From assembly GCA_022575985.1 (NCBI GenBank), contig JAKSXM010000238.1:14898001-14962000 (forward strand): a stretch of 64,000 nucleotides of DNA, given 5' to 3'. The DNA comes from Anagrus nilaparvatae. Its lineage: Eukaryota; Arthropoda; Insecta; Hymenoptera; Mymaridae. The translations under genes and the position numbers were made by a program. Below the pieces are notes generated by a model. It was given only the letters and a program-made list of their open reading frames with translations, was not told the origin of the DNA and did not search any database. Positions 11,272 to 21,986 of this stretch are shown here, piece after piece; within the stretch, counting starts at the first letter, position 1, and each line of letters begins with the position of its first letter.

Positions 11272-11816
11272 TCAAAAATGTCCAGAAAATAAAAAATCAT
11301 GATTTAGTATGTTTTGATAATTCATAAATGAAGACCCAGTCGACTTGTTATAAAAATCTTTGTCAGCACAATTAATTTTGTGGTTTTCATATTTTTCCAA
11401 TTCAATATTTTTTTTACAACTTTTATATTTTGTTTTTGAGATAATGTGTTTTAAGTTATAGTGCCTGGCAAAGTTTTTCGTCAAAATCTCAGTACTGCAA
11501 TGTGGAAACGGACAATGAACTTTATTTTTTGTAGGATGTTTTTCAATTTTATGCTGAAATAAATTTTGTTGTTCGATAAAATATTTTCCACAACCTGGTG
11601 AGTCACATTGAGGTAATACGATTGGCTTTCTCAGAGGTATCGATGGATTATTATCTAGTGGTGGACTTATGAATAGCCTAAAAAAAGCAAGTAAATTCAA
11701 TTCTACAAATCTCAATATGGTTAAACATTTTGCATTGTACTTTTTTAATAATAGTAATAACTCACACTCGTTTAATATACATGTTTTGAAATGTCTATTA
11801 TCAGAAGAAAACCAAT
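11272..11816 (-). CDS. Small C2H2-type zinc-finger protein (3' exons)
   Basis: Not assigned to a named family. Two exons are supported: 11816-11768 and 11677-11272 (TGA at 11274-11272); the 5' exon or exons were not found, since the first visible exon starts at an acceptor (TTAACAG) and not at an ATG. The last exon encodes two C2H2-like fingers of the same spacing: CDSPGC...H-X4-H and CPFPHC...HYNLKH, each C-X4-C-X11-H-X4-H, and then a CKKNIELEKYENHKINC segment that could form a half finger. The doubled finger with equal spacing argues for a real protein. DNA or RNA binding is possible but cannot be claimed. The donor chosen (GA then GTGTGAG) keeps the frame. Confidence 0.45.
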
Positions 11817-12555
11817 CTGTTAACAAACTATTTAAATGAATTGATTACTTTTTATTAAAGTCATTATTTAGTCTGCTATAGATCGGTATAGAAGAAAATT
11901 GTTTGTTGAACACATTTTAATTAAACCGTGCACCTGCGCCATTTTAACCAAAATATTTTAAAAATGAAGAAAACTTATTGACTTTATAGCAGAAAAAAAA
12001 TATTTTTTAATTACACTGAAATATACAAATTGTTGCAAAAAAGGAACTTGGTTGAAAATAAAAGAAAAAAAATTCAAATTATAGTATAAGTTTAAAATAG
12101 GGATATACTAACTGAAAACAAATCCGCTGCGTTGAAACTGCCAAAAAATCAAAAGAATTGCGAAAAAAGGGTCAGGTTATGAAAATTAAGATTTTAAAAT
12201 TTTTCGTTTAATTCTTTGCAATTTTTAAAGACTTCTATATTATCGACACTGCATTTACACGTGGATTCGTACGTGTATTAGTATGAAAAGGATTTTAAAG
12301 GCCTAAATTGTAAAATTTTATTTGTCGTGATAGAACATTAATTAAACAATTTTGCTTGATTTCAATAATTATTAGAAAAATAAAATCGGTAAACTATAAT
12401 TTATAAGTTTATTTAACATTTTAAAACGACGAATAATCAGACTATTAGATAATGATTTTATTTTAAAAAAAGATTACTTAAATTAAGAGTAAAAAATTTA
12501 ACAGAGCAATAAAATATTTCATAACAAAAATAACGAAATTCTACAGATTAATTTG
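11817..12555. other. Intergenic region, nothing recognised
   Basis: AT-rich. It may hold the missing 5' exons of the zinc-finger gene and the 3' UTR of the cuticle gene. No convincing coding sequence or repeat was seen. Confidence 0.4.
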
Positions 12556-15419
12556 TCAATTTCTGTAAAGTTGGGGTCTTCGGGCTTGTTTTTTGCCCAT
12601 GCTGCTCAAATCGATTGTCTTACCGCTGGGCAAAACTAGTTTATTTTCTTGATAATCGACAAAAGTATTAAGAATATCTTGATCTTGCTGCTTTTGCTCT
12701 TCGTTGCATTTAATGCCAGTTTCGTACGTGTACTCGCGTCTAACACCATCTGGATCAACGTAACCGTATTTACCTCTAGTTATACAATCTTTTCCAATTA
12801 TTTCCTCTTTGAACGATCCATCGTCGTTTTCGAATCCCCAGACAATCGAACCGTCCGCTGTCTCCTCTCGGTAACGACGTATCACCTGAAAATGAAAATA
12901 AATAATATTAATAAAAAATAAAAAATAAGAATTATATCTTTTAAATAAATGCAGTTAGTTGCCTGAGCCACTGGTTTTTTGGATCTCGATCCATTTTCGT
13001 AAAATTCTTGTTTAGCTTTTTTCGGTGTAAGATTTGCTCTTTGCTTGGCGATTTGACGTCCCTCGTTTATGTCTTCAAATTCGCTTCTTTCGGCTGGGGT
13101 TGGAAATAACGGCTTTTGAAATGCTCTTGCAGGTTTTTGACTAACTGGTTTTGCATACTGAATTGCCGGTGGTGTCGAATTCGGTAGTGATAAAGGTGGC
13201 CTCTTTGAGGATGACTGTAAAATTGGTTGGTATTGAGGTGTGCGATATTGAATCTGCTGATAGGAGGTTGCTGGGTATGATGTTGGGCTTGGGCCTGGAG
13301 TTGACGTTATGGACAAAAGGTTGCCCGATGATAAACCGAAATTTGCAACGTTTCCAACATTGGAAATTAGCTGCACCAATGAGTCATCTCTATCTTCGTG
13401 TTCTTCGCTGACGGGTTTAATGTCGTCCAATTGGTTCGGTTGCTGAATTTGATAATTGGATTGGACCGACGCATCGTCACTTTGTTCGAGACTTAATACC
13501 GGAGCTGAGGTAGAGAATGGTTTCGGGCCACGTATTCCTGTTGTGAAGACCGGAAGTTCCGATATAGGCTCTGGATTGAATCGAACAGCTTTGCTAAGAT
13601 GAAATAATCCAGTTTGGAATTAACTAATTCGAAAATTAAAAAAAAATTTTCAGCGACTTACTTTATGGGGATAGGTTTCCTAAATCTTGGAGTATTGTAG
13701 GTTGGAACTTGAGTTTGCGATTGTCCGTTGTTTCTCGTTTTGATTCTTCTTGTCGGAGCGCTTCTTATTTCATCCGAAGAGTATTGAGACGAAGCGCATT
13801 GAATTGCACATAAAAGAATCTGAAAAATATCCGTAATAATTAACGTACTAAGGAATTAGGAAGTGAAGGTTTTTTGTTTGTTATGCTGTTTATGTAGGAG
13901 AAAATTAAATTTTTTTATTTTACATAATAATATTAATTACAGGTATTTTATTATTTTTAAATTTGCCATTTTTAGATGAACAATTGGACCAGTTATTTGT
14001 CGAAAAATAGAAACGTTTTTGCATCGGGATTCAGTTACATGCCGATATTGATTGAAAATATATTTGATTACAGCAAAAAGAGCGATTTTGAATCGAAGTA
14101 CGTTAAAGAAGTTCAAACTATTGGATACGTTTGCTACGAAGACGAAAGTATCTTATTATGCTCGTTGGAGAATGATGTAAAAGTGAAAATCCTGATCGAT
14201 TGCTTGTCGGTCGAAGGTTCGAAAGCTTTTGATCCACGAGACGACTTGAGAAAATTCAACCCGAAAATCGTAAGTTGGCATTGAAGAATGTGAATGAAGT
14301 TTTTGATTTATAAATATTCTGTTATTGTAGGTTAGAAATAGAGTGATTCGAATCCTTGGAGAAATCAGGCGAAATGAAAATAAGGAGATCGCTATTTTAC
14401 TTCATTCTATTTTCAACGTCAAAGATGTCAAGGGTTCCTTAGGAACATTGACTTTACTCTCGCAAGTTGTTAAGCAAAAGTACGAATTGTGCGTATCTTA
14501 TAAGATTTCTGCATCGGTTATCAGTTATTTATCATTGAAAATGTTTATTTGCAGATACAAATCGTCGACGAAGTATTTGGAAAAATCCGAAGAATTCGCG
14601 AGGCTAAATTATCCAAAGCTTTAAAATACTTAACTTTCTAAGTTTCGAACCTTTCGTTATGCGACCGTACATGGACAGGCGGAAGTATTTTGTACCGAGA
14701 GTAAAAGTACAAAAGACTCGATGCAAAAAAATCGCTTTGTTAATAAAAGTCAAGGTCCAATTATCGCAGCTGTTTTGATTTGATTTAAGTTGCTAATGCA
14801 CGACATTCCTCAAACCCTCGAAGTTGCATATATTTAGCTATAATTATTGCAAGTGTTTTCGCCAAGAGAAATGTGTGTAAAATAATAATTACTTTCATTG
14901 AATAAATAAGCAATTATCTTTGATTTTTTTTATGCTCGCCTGATGTAACGAACTGCTCCGATTCCGATTCCCTACTCGTCTTGCTCTATATTTTTCAAGA
15001 TTATTAAATTTCTTAATCCATAAGTATTCGTCCTTGAATAAGAAAGGCTTTTTTATCTTCCCAATTGTCAAATCTGAATCTGGTGAAAGTGATATGAAAA
15101 GGGTTTGAAAAGCCGCCGTTTCTGAATTTCATCGAAAACCGATCGATTGCATTCAAATTTACTCAAAAACGAGATTATCTTGAAAGAAAGTGAAAATTTA
15201 AGTTATTCGCATATTTTAATAAACCAGTTTTCAGCGAAAGAATTTTATTTTCTTAATGACGTGCAATTTTTCTTTTTCAACCGGATATATTTTTTTTAAT
15301 AACAATTACTTTTCCCGCCCTTTTCTCAAAACGATGCGCGCGATTCGCAGAAAAATAAATTTTTTATCTATAACAATAATACTTACGAGTACGTTGGCGA
15401 CAGGTAATCGCATATCCAT
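12556..15419 (-). CDS. Cuticle protein with Rebers-Riddiford chitin-binding domain
   Basis: Complete, 383 residues in four exons: 15419-15387, 13819-13662, 13593-12963 and 12885-12556. Exon 1 codes for only 11 residues and joins exon 2 inside a signal peptide (MDMRLPVANV then LILLCAIQCASSQ), the exon layout typical of insect cuticle genes. The middle is a long low-complexity spacer rich in Pro, Ser, Gln and Thr. The last exon carries the chitin_bind_4 (R&R) domain: REETADGSIVWGFENDDGSF, then RGKYGYVDPDGVRREYTYET. The product is expected in the extracellular matrix of cuticle, bound to chitin. The exon 3 donor that best fits is GC (GCTCAG then GCAACT); a GT alternative 9 nt earlier would also keep frame. 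The 1.57-kb first intron holds an antisense gene. A TATAAAG box sits at 15525-15519. Confidence 0.88.
13976..14641 (+). CDS. Small unknown protein, OB-fold-like, nested in the cuticle gene intron
   Basis: Exons 13976-14269 and 14331 onward. The readable product starts MNNWTSYLSKNRNVFASGFS and includes TIGYVCYEDESILLCSLEND, VKILIDCL, VRNRVIRILGEIRRNE and IAILLHSIFNVKDV. The alternating strand pattern and the VIRILGEI / HSIFNVKDV pair resemble small OB-fold proteins such as TEN1 or RMI2, with TEN1 (telomere CST complex) the closest in layout; this is a shape-based guess and not a family match. The 3' end has three readings: no splice (stop at 14622-14624), a GTGCGT donor, or a GTATCT donor joined to the acceptor TTTGCAG. 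The GTATCT choice gives CIQIVDEVFGKIRRIREAK and stops at 14641. The gene lies wholly inside intron 1 of the cuticle gene, on the opposite strand. Confidence 0.55.
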
Positions 15420-15518
15420 GTCTGTGTTTACTACCAAAAAAAATTAAAACAATACACTCTGACCGTCGTGAGAGCTCGTACAATAATATAAAAACCAAGG
15501 CTTGAAAGTTACCGAGAT

Positions 15519-15525
15519 CTTTATA
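15519..15525 (-). promoter_or_regulatory. TATA box of the cuticle gene
   Basis: TATAAAG on the minus strand, 100 bp upstream of the cuticle protein start codon. Strong TATA boxes are common for cuticle genes. The exact start site is not resolved. Confidence 0.45.
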
Positions 15526-15599
15526 CCGGTATCCCCCCGGAAAGTTGGGCCCTTGCTTGCAAATGTAATTCATAACACGCAAGTGCGATCGCGATCGGA

Positions 15600-17760
15600 T
15601 TTTACTTTCCTTTAGCTCCTGGCGTTATACTCGACATTTTATTATTTCTTTTTAGATTTTATTTAAATTTTTTTTAATTTTCAATTAAATCACGTTAAAA
15701 TCTTATTTTATCGATTTGCAAAAAAGCAGAAAAAAGATACAAGCAAACATTTGACATTAGCAGTAGGTAAAATAAATTCTAATAACGGTGAAGCAGCGGG
15801 TATGATGAGCCTTTAAAATATCTGCCTTACCAACTTAAAACGATGTGAAACCATGGAAACAGTATGGAAGCATGTGAAACAACCGCAAATGGAGCAAGAG
15901 AGACCGATCTTATGCCGCACTTTGATTGGTCATAAAACCAGTTTCATTTCTTATTTCAGGTATATGCCTTAGTTTTTCCCTTCAAGGGCTTTGCAAAAAT
16001 TTATATTATACTTTTGTCCTATAACTTCGTCGATCCTCATTTCATGTTTGTTCCTCTGTCGAGGAATCGTGCAGTGCTATTATCTCCAATTTAGAAATAC
16101 AACAAAATTAGGTATGTAATTAATGCTATTTTTATAAAAATTCAAAAATTTCTGAAATTCAGAAGAATTCCAAATAAAAATTAATTAAATTAATTAAAAA
16201 TCCGCGAAAAATAATGAAAAAAATCTTCTTAATTTTGTTTAATATATAGAAATTTCAATGAAATATAGGTGCGTTCCCGGTGCTGCCTTTCCTTTCTTTT
16301 GCCAGTTGCCCTACTGCGTTGCGCAGAAAAGTTTTTAGTTTAGTAATTTATAGTGCGTGTGTGAATAAAAATATTTCGCGAGTTTTTTCCCGCGCGCCAT
16401 CGGAGAAAAGACTGAAGCGTCGAGGTCATCGGTTGCTTTACTCCCCTTGTTTCTTCGTGTTATTGTTTTGCGTGCATATGTGTATATATTTTTGCGAAAA
16501 ACGCGCGATAGTGACGGCATAATTTAATATAAAAAAAAGAAGAGAGTGACTGTATACTCATCGGCCTTGACTTGGCCGTGCCGGCGACGAGAGAAGAGAA
16601 TCGAGCTGTCGAATAGTAATTCAAGTGCGAGAGCAAACAACATCTCTCCGATCTTTCCTAAAGTTACATTCGTAAATTGTCTACTTTATTTATTATAATA
16701 TTTTCCTCTTTTTTAATAGGCAAATTTATTTGTGCAACATAAACTTTTTTAGCTGCCGAATTCCTTAAAGGAGATGTACCATTGATTTGAGACCGGTGAG
16801 TGTTCAACACTATTTTTATTATTTCTATTAATTTATAATTGCGAGTTTAGTAAAATGTGGAATAAATATTTCTGAAGATCAATTTCATTGTTGAACAAAC
16901 ATTATTGGCATTACGATTTTTATTTCAAAAAGGAATGCATTTTAGGATTTTTCGAAAGGAAACAAAAAAGAAGGAATTAGGGCTCTATTCCCCTTCCCGT
17001 ATAATCGGTGAATCGAACAAGCAAAAAAATGTTTGTGTGCGAATGAAAACTCGCTCAAAAAGAGTGGAGAATAGAAGCGAACATACCTGCTGGGCCAGAC
17101 GCAGACTCCGGTCAAGGTCGTACGTCGGTTTGTATTGCGATCTTGGGAAATAAGGTATGCTAAAATCTGTGGATTATTATATATTTTAATATTTTGCTTT
17201 TTTATAGAAGCTGCATTGAAATTCGAATTGCATTATTTTTTTATCTTTAAAAATTTTTATTTCAGAGAACTAAAGGTTCTCTCGGTCATCTTCGTTTCCT
17301 TTCTTCAAGGTCAACTGCATGCTATATTTATACTTCATGGGCTTCTTGATTCACTTTCTTTTTCTTCGAGAATAAAAGTTTCTTCTTTTAGCATATTTTA
17401 ATTTTTTTTTTAATTTACTTTCAGGTAATTTTAAAAAAAACGTTAAAGTCTGGTAACTCCACCACCGTTGGCGGTTTTACAAAAATGCCAATGGGGTACG
17501 AGTTTCCTTCCGTTGACGTTAAACTCATCAAAATTCAGCGTCCTTACATTACATGAATAATAATTAAATAATCATCGATTCAGAAAAAAGGAAATCCTAT
17601 AAACTAGATAATATTTTAAATTTCCAATCGTAACTATAACTAAAGTTCAAAAATAGTATTGTATAATAAAATACGTCGAAAATACGACACCAGTAAATTT
17701 TTATTTTAATTCGTAATTCTGTTTTGAAAATTTTCTGTTAGTTTTCTGAAGGCTATTTAC
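15600..17760. other. Non-coding stretch with GC-richer blocks
   Basis: Blocks around 16270-16680 and 17030-17150 are clearly less AT-rich than their flanks (for example CGCGCGCCATCGG, GCCGTGCCGGCGACGAG). Short open frames are present on both strands but none has recognisable protein character. Candidates are a promoter and non-coding 5' exons of a gene lying elsewhere, or a long non-coding RNA. I see nothing that decides between them. Confidence 0.35.
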
Positions 17761-17763
17761 ATG

Positions 17764-17795
17764 GTCACGTGACAACCAATATGGCGACAATTTTG
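17764..17795. promoter_or_regulatory. Promoter-like motif cluster (CACGTG, CCAAT, YY1/Pho)
   Basis: GTCACGTGAC (17764-17773) is followed at once by ACCAATATGGCGACAA, which combines a CCAAT box and a perfect YY1/Pho-type ATGGCG site. Such clusters mark housekeeping promoters. A short open frame starts inside it (ATGGCGACAATTTTGAG) but no protein family is recognised, so the gene served is unknown. Confidence 0.35.
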
Positions 17796-18204
17796 AGAAT
17801 GGGATTGTGCCATGGCAGTGATGTCTTTCAAAGTATTTTCTTGCCATTAGCCCGAAAAATCTTTTGGTGCCAAGAAAACAATAGTATTAATTATCATTTA
17901 AAAAAATTTTTCTCTTTTACTGAATTGTATGTTTTTCGATTTGCAGCGTAAATAATAAATATTAATCGATGTAATCAAAAATTATATGAATGAAAAAAAG
18001 TTTTCCTTTATATTATGGATAATTAAGTTTTTGGTCACTATACGCTGAAAAAATCCGGGATGCTTTTTTAGGCACTCAGACTTTTTTTTTTAATTGCATA
18101 AAAACGTAAGAGAATTAACCAAATACATTTTTTTAAATCTTATTTTACAACCTTTTATACATAATAGAGTTGCTGCATGAAAAAAATTTGAAATCCTGGT
18201 TAGT

Positions 18205-19240
18205 TTTGCAGCTTGTAAATAGTTATATTTATGAAACAAGTGGCATGAAGGGCGAATACGCCAAATGCGAAGGTTTACAAGAAGGTGTGATCGAAGTTAA
18301 AGTTGCTCACGGAGTTTATAAAAAACGAATAATATGAACTAAAATTTACTGGAGACGAAGATAATTAAAAAACAAATCCATTGATCCCAAACAATATACA
18401 GGTAATCGATTAATTAAGAAAGAAATAAGCAACTGAAAATTTTTAAGGTTTTCTTATGTGAGTTGATAATTGTTTTACTTCGTACTAATTCAATAACGAA
18501 TTATTTTAGATAAAATTGTACACACGTGTTATTTAACAAAAATAGAAACTTTTCCAAGAAAAAATTTAATAGTTGCCGATAAAATTAAAAACACATATTT
18601 TTAGTCACGGGCCCCTTTCAATAAAATGTTTTGTATTTAAAAAATTTTTTTTACAACGCACTGATTATATAAGAAAATGAAGTCTTATTAATTAATAATA
18701 ACTTATAAATATTCACATATCTATAAAATAAATAATAAAATTTAATTAATTAGTTATGCCACCCTAAAATATACAGACCTAAAACTGTGAGCCACCTTAA
18801 TTCATGCATAATTTTATTATTTAAAAAGTGGGTTAAACTTATCTCATGAGTGCGTATAAGTAATTTTTCACCCCTAGATGAAGCTTTACACGATTTTTTT
18901 GAATTCATATTTGAAATTAGCAACCTAGAAAACCCCCGGGTACTTATTAGCAGGAAAAAAACATAATATTTTGCGAATAGTAAAGACTTGCGTCAAAATG
19001 GCATGTTTTGGCCGCAAAACAGGGCTACAATTGCTTGTTTTTTAAGTTTCCGCCCCTTGTAGACATTTTCTGAGGGTTTTTTGGTAAAAAATGATTCAAG
19101 ATTGAATTCGGCTTTGTAGCACTTTTTAAATAAAATTATTTATGAATTTCGTGATATAAATGCATATTTCACCGAATGCGGTTAAACCTTCGCATTTGTT
19201 GTAATACAGTTTTGTATCACATGTTTCAAAAAATACTGTT
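18205..19240. mobile_element. Degenerate element with imperfect terminal inverted repeats
   Basis: CAAATGCGAAGGTTTA at 18262-18277 is repeated exactly and inverted at 19183-19198 (TAAACCTTCGCATTTG). Outside these, the flanks continue as a weaker inverted match (TATTTATGAAACAAGTG against TATTTTTTGAAACATGTG after reverse complementing). The interior has no long open frame. Boundaries are approximate. Confidence 0.5.
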
Positions 19241-19449
19241 TGTTATTATGAATACATTACCAAAAATTTCGAAGCTGCTACGGTCTCGGTTAACACTTGA
19301 TTTTTATATTTTTCACTTTAAAAATTATTTTTCTATTGAGATTTAAAAAATTAAAAAGCGTGCTTTGTTATTTTATTTTTGGTTGTCGCAGAAAATATTC
19401 AGATCTTGATTCAGATTATATGATATTCTGTAAATATTTTTATATACAT

Positions 19450-20282
19450 GTTACCGTTAAAGTCCGCTCTCCCGATAATGTTAACATTAACCAGTTAAAG
19501 TTAACTTTAGCGAAGCGTTTTCGTTAAAGTCCACGAAGACGATTAAAATGAATAAAAATACAACATTAACGGGTGTGTATACGATAAAGTTAACTTTAAC
19601 CAATCCTTGTCAGTTAAAGTCCATGAAAGCGGTTTAGCATACTAAAAAAAATTTGTATTATAATATATTATATACGACTCTAGCTATAAGGCATCCAAGG
19701 ATTTAGGTTAGGCTACTTTTTTAAAAATGCATTTCTTGGGACCAGTAATCAATCTTAGTTATAACACGCCCCTAGGGTTAGGTTAGGCTATTTTTTTTTT
19801 AAAGGCATTTTCACGCAGTAAGGCATTCCCTAGAATTAGGACAAGGTGGGCTTAAGAACCCATGCGCAAATTTGTAAACAATACTGTGACAATGCCTTTA
19901 AAAAAAATAGCCTAACCTAACCCTTGGGGTGTCTTATAACTAGGATTGGTTACTGATCCTAAGAAATGCATTTTTAAAAGAGTAGCCTAACCATAGAGAT
20001 GTTTTACAATATCTTTATGAGCCTAACCTAAGCCCTGAGAGTACCTTATAGCGAGAGTCGTATATAAAATATAATACAAACTCGAACTCTTATATGAAAC
20101 CGCTTTCATGGACTATAATTAACAAGGATTGGTTAAAGTTAACTTTAACGAACATGATGCCGCTAATGTTATATTTTTATTCATTTTAATCGCCTTCATG
20201 GACTTTAACGAAAACGCTTCGCTAAAGTAAACTTTAACTGGTTAATGTTAACTTTATCGGGAGAGCGGACTCTAACGGTAAC
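19450..20282. mobile_element. 833-bp foldback element with near-complete palindromic arms
   Basis: The ends GTTACCGTTAAAGTCCGC and, inverted, GCGGACTCTAACGGTAAC match closely, and the similarity continues inward for roughly 350 bp on each side: CTCTCCCGATAA, TAACCAGTTAAAGTTAAC, GCGAAGCGTTTTCGTTAAAG and, near the centre, GGTTAGGTTAGGCTA against TAGCCTAACCTAACC. Only a spacer of roughly 80 bp lies between the arms. No transposase is present. Transcribed RNA would form a long hairpin. Confidence 0.75.
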
Positions 20283-20813
20283 AACATACATATATAATAC
20301 ATATGTACAGGGGCGTATCGCTCCGGGACGCAAGAAACCTATAGATAAACGAGAATTTCCTCTTCAGTTTCACCAAAGAGTATATATATATTGGTTTTAC
20401 AGACTCTAATATAGACCAAAAAGCTAAAAATATAAAGAAAAAAATAATATGTATTATATGGGGACTGTCCACAAGAACCCCATACTTAAAGCATTTTCAC
20501 ATGATAATAACAAAAAGCCCTATATACGCTTTGATTATTCGACTTTCAAGAAGATTCAATGAATCTCTTGAATAATCTTACCCGAAACCAACAGCACTAG
20601 ACTCAACCTAAAAAATTGATGATGTTTTCGCGATTAAAATTATTAGACTCGCGCAGTTGAACACAATTGAAAAATCCACACTTGTTAGAACAGTTAATTT
20701 TGTCCCCAACGAACTGCCAAAACAAAACCCGAGCACTTTGATATCTACTAAGAATAAAACCTTTTTCAGAATAGAGCACTACTGTGAATACATAATCTAT
20801 AAACTCAAGAGAG
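20283..20813. other. Spacer between two elements
   Basis: About 530 bp with no gene or repeat that I recognise. It is slightly less AT-rich than the surroundings around 20320-20340 and contains only short open frames. Confidence 0.4.
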
Positions 20814-21793
20814 TAGGGGAGAAGCGGGTCGGTTGGCAGACGCGAAAAAATTGAATTTCAAATTATTTTAACTCTTAAAATAATCAAGTTTTTAAGATAA
20901 TCTTTATGTTAAATTAAAGTTTGGACCCTTTTTTTTTTACTAACACAGTTATTTTTTTGAAAGGATTTTTTTATTTAATGGAAAATATTTGTTTAAAAAA
21001 AAATAAGTTTTTCGGTCGGTTGGCGCACCTATTAGGTCAGTTGGCGCACATTAAAATGTTTATGTTTTTATAAAGAAAGTAAATAAAAACAATTCAATTC
21101 ATCATTAAATTAATCCTTAACACTTTTTTTACATAAAAACATACATTTTTTTTTCGTATTTTTCAAATTATCCACTTCACTTATTTTTTGTAAACAAACA
21201 CACAAAACATAACCTCACACTTGGACCCTACATATTTTCACAAAAATTAATGAATGAATTAATTATTTTTATACAATTATCATAATATTATGTAATTTAA
21301 TAGTTAATAGGTTCATTTTTTTCACGAATTTTTAGAAATATAAACAAAATTATTAAACTGTTTTGCAAAACAATTCCTTCTATTCTTGCGCCAACTAACC
21401 CGTCTGGGGTGCGCCAACCAACCCGATTTTACACTTTTAAAAAAATTTTATTTATTGTTTTTTTAAATTAATTATTTAAAAAAATTACGACGTATTTTTA
21501 AATTAAAGCGTATATAATTTAGTAATTAACTAAATAAAAACTTTTAAAGATATTTTTTCATTCATAAATCCTCAAGTTTTTGATCCCACATACAAACACA
21601 AAAACACATCATATTTTTAATTACTTAATTTATAAAAATTATGCAACTTAATTTAATTTTTTTGTTGTTAACTTAGATAATAATGTTATTATCTTTAATT
21701 TGCAACAAAAATTTTATGAAAAAAATAACCGTGTTTTAAGGAATAAGGGTGCGCCAAATGACCCGCTGCGCCAACCAACCCGTTTCTCCCCTA
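20814..21793. mobile_element. 980-bp TIR element flanked by TA (Tc1/mariner-type MITE)
   Basis: Terminal inverted repeats GGGGAGAAGCGGGTCGGTTG and GGGGAGAAACGGGTTGGTTG (right end, reverse complement) match at 18 of 20 positions, and both are flanked by TA, the target duplication of Tc1/mariner elements. Subterminal copies of the motif GGTCGGTTGGCGCAC recur inside in both orientations (about 21013-21050, 21385-21424, 21747-21782). No transposase frame is present, so it is non-autonomous. Confidence 0.75.
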
Positions 21794-21986
21794 AATCGTA
21801 AGTATACTTTCGTCCTAATTTAACAAAAAAAATAAATAACTTAAGAATTTAAATGCAACACGTGGCAAGATACTGTTAAAAATTTTAAAATTAAAGATTA
21901 TGACTCCAGTCAATATGCGGGGGGGGGGGGGTTCTATTCTTTCCGTCCACCACCAAATTTGGTCTACTACAAAAATAGTAAATAGG

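Noticed and set aside
16280..17400. Several open frames of 60-88 codons on both strands
   Set aside because: No family features, no splice-compatible partners and overlapping frames on both strands; they sit in a GC-richer block where stops are scarcer by chance.
18252..18340. Short frame starting MKGEYAKCEGLQEG as a coding exon
   Set aside because: About 30 codons, no splice partner, and it spans the inverted terminal motif of a degenerate element; coding status cannot be supported.
21919..21930. Run of 12 G as a possible quadruplex or biological signal
   Set aside because: Single homopolymer beside a transposon end, also prone to sequencing error; nothing else supports a function.
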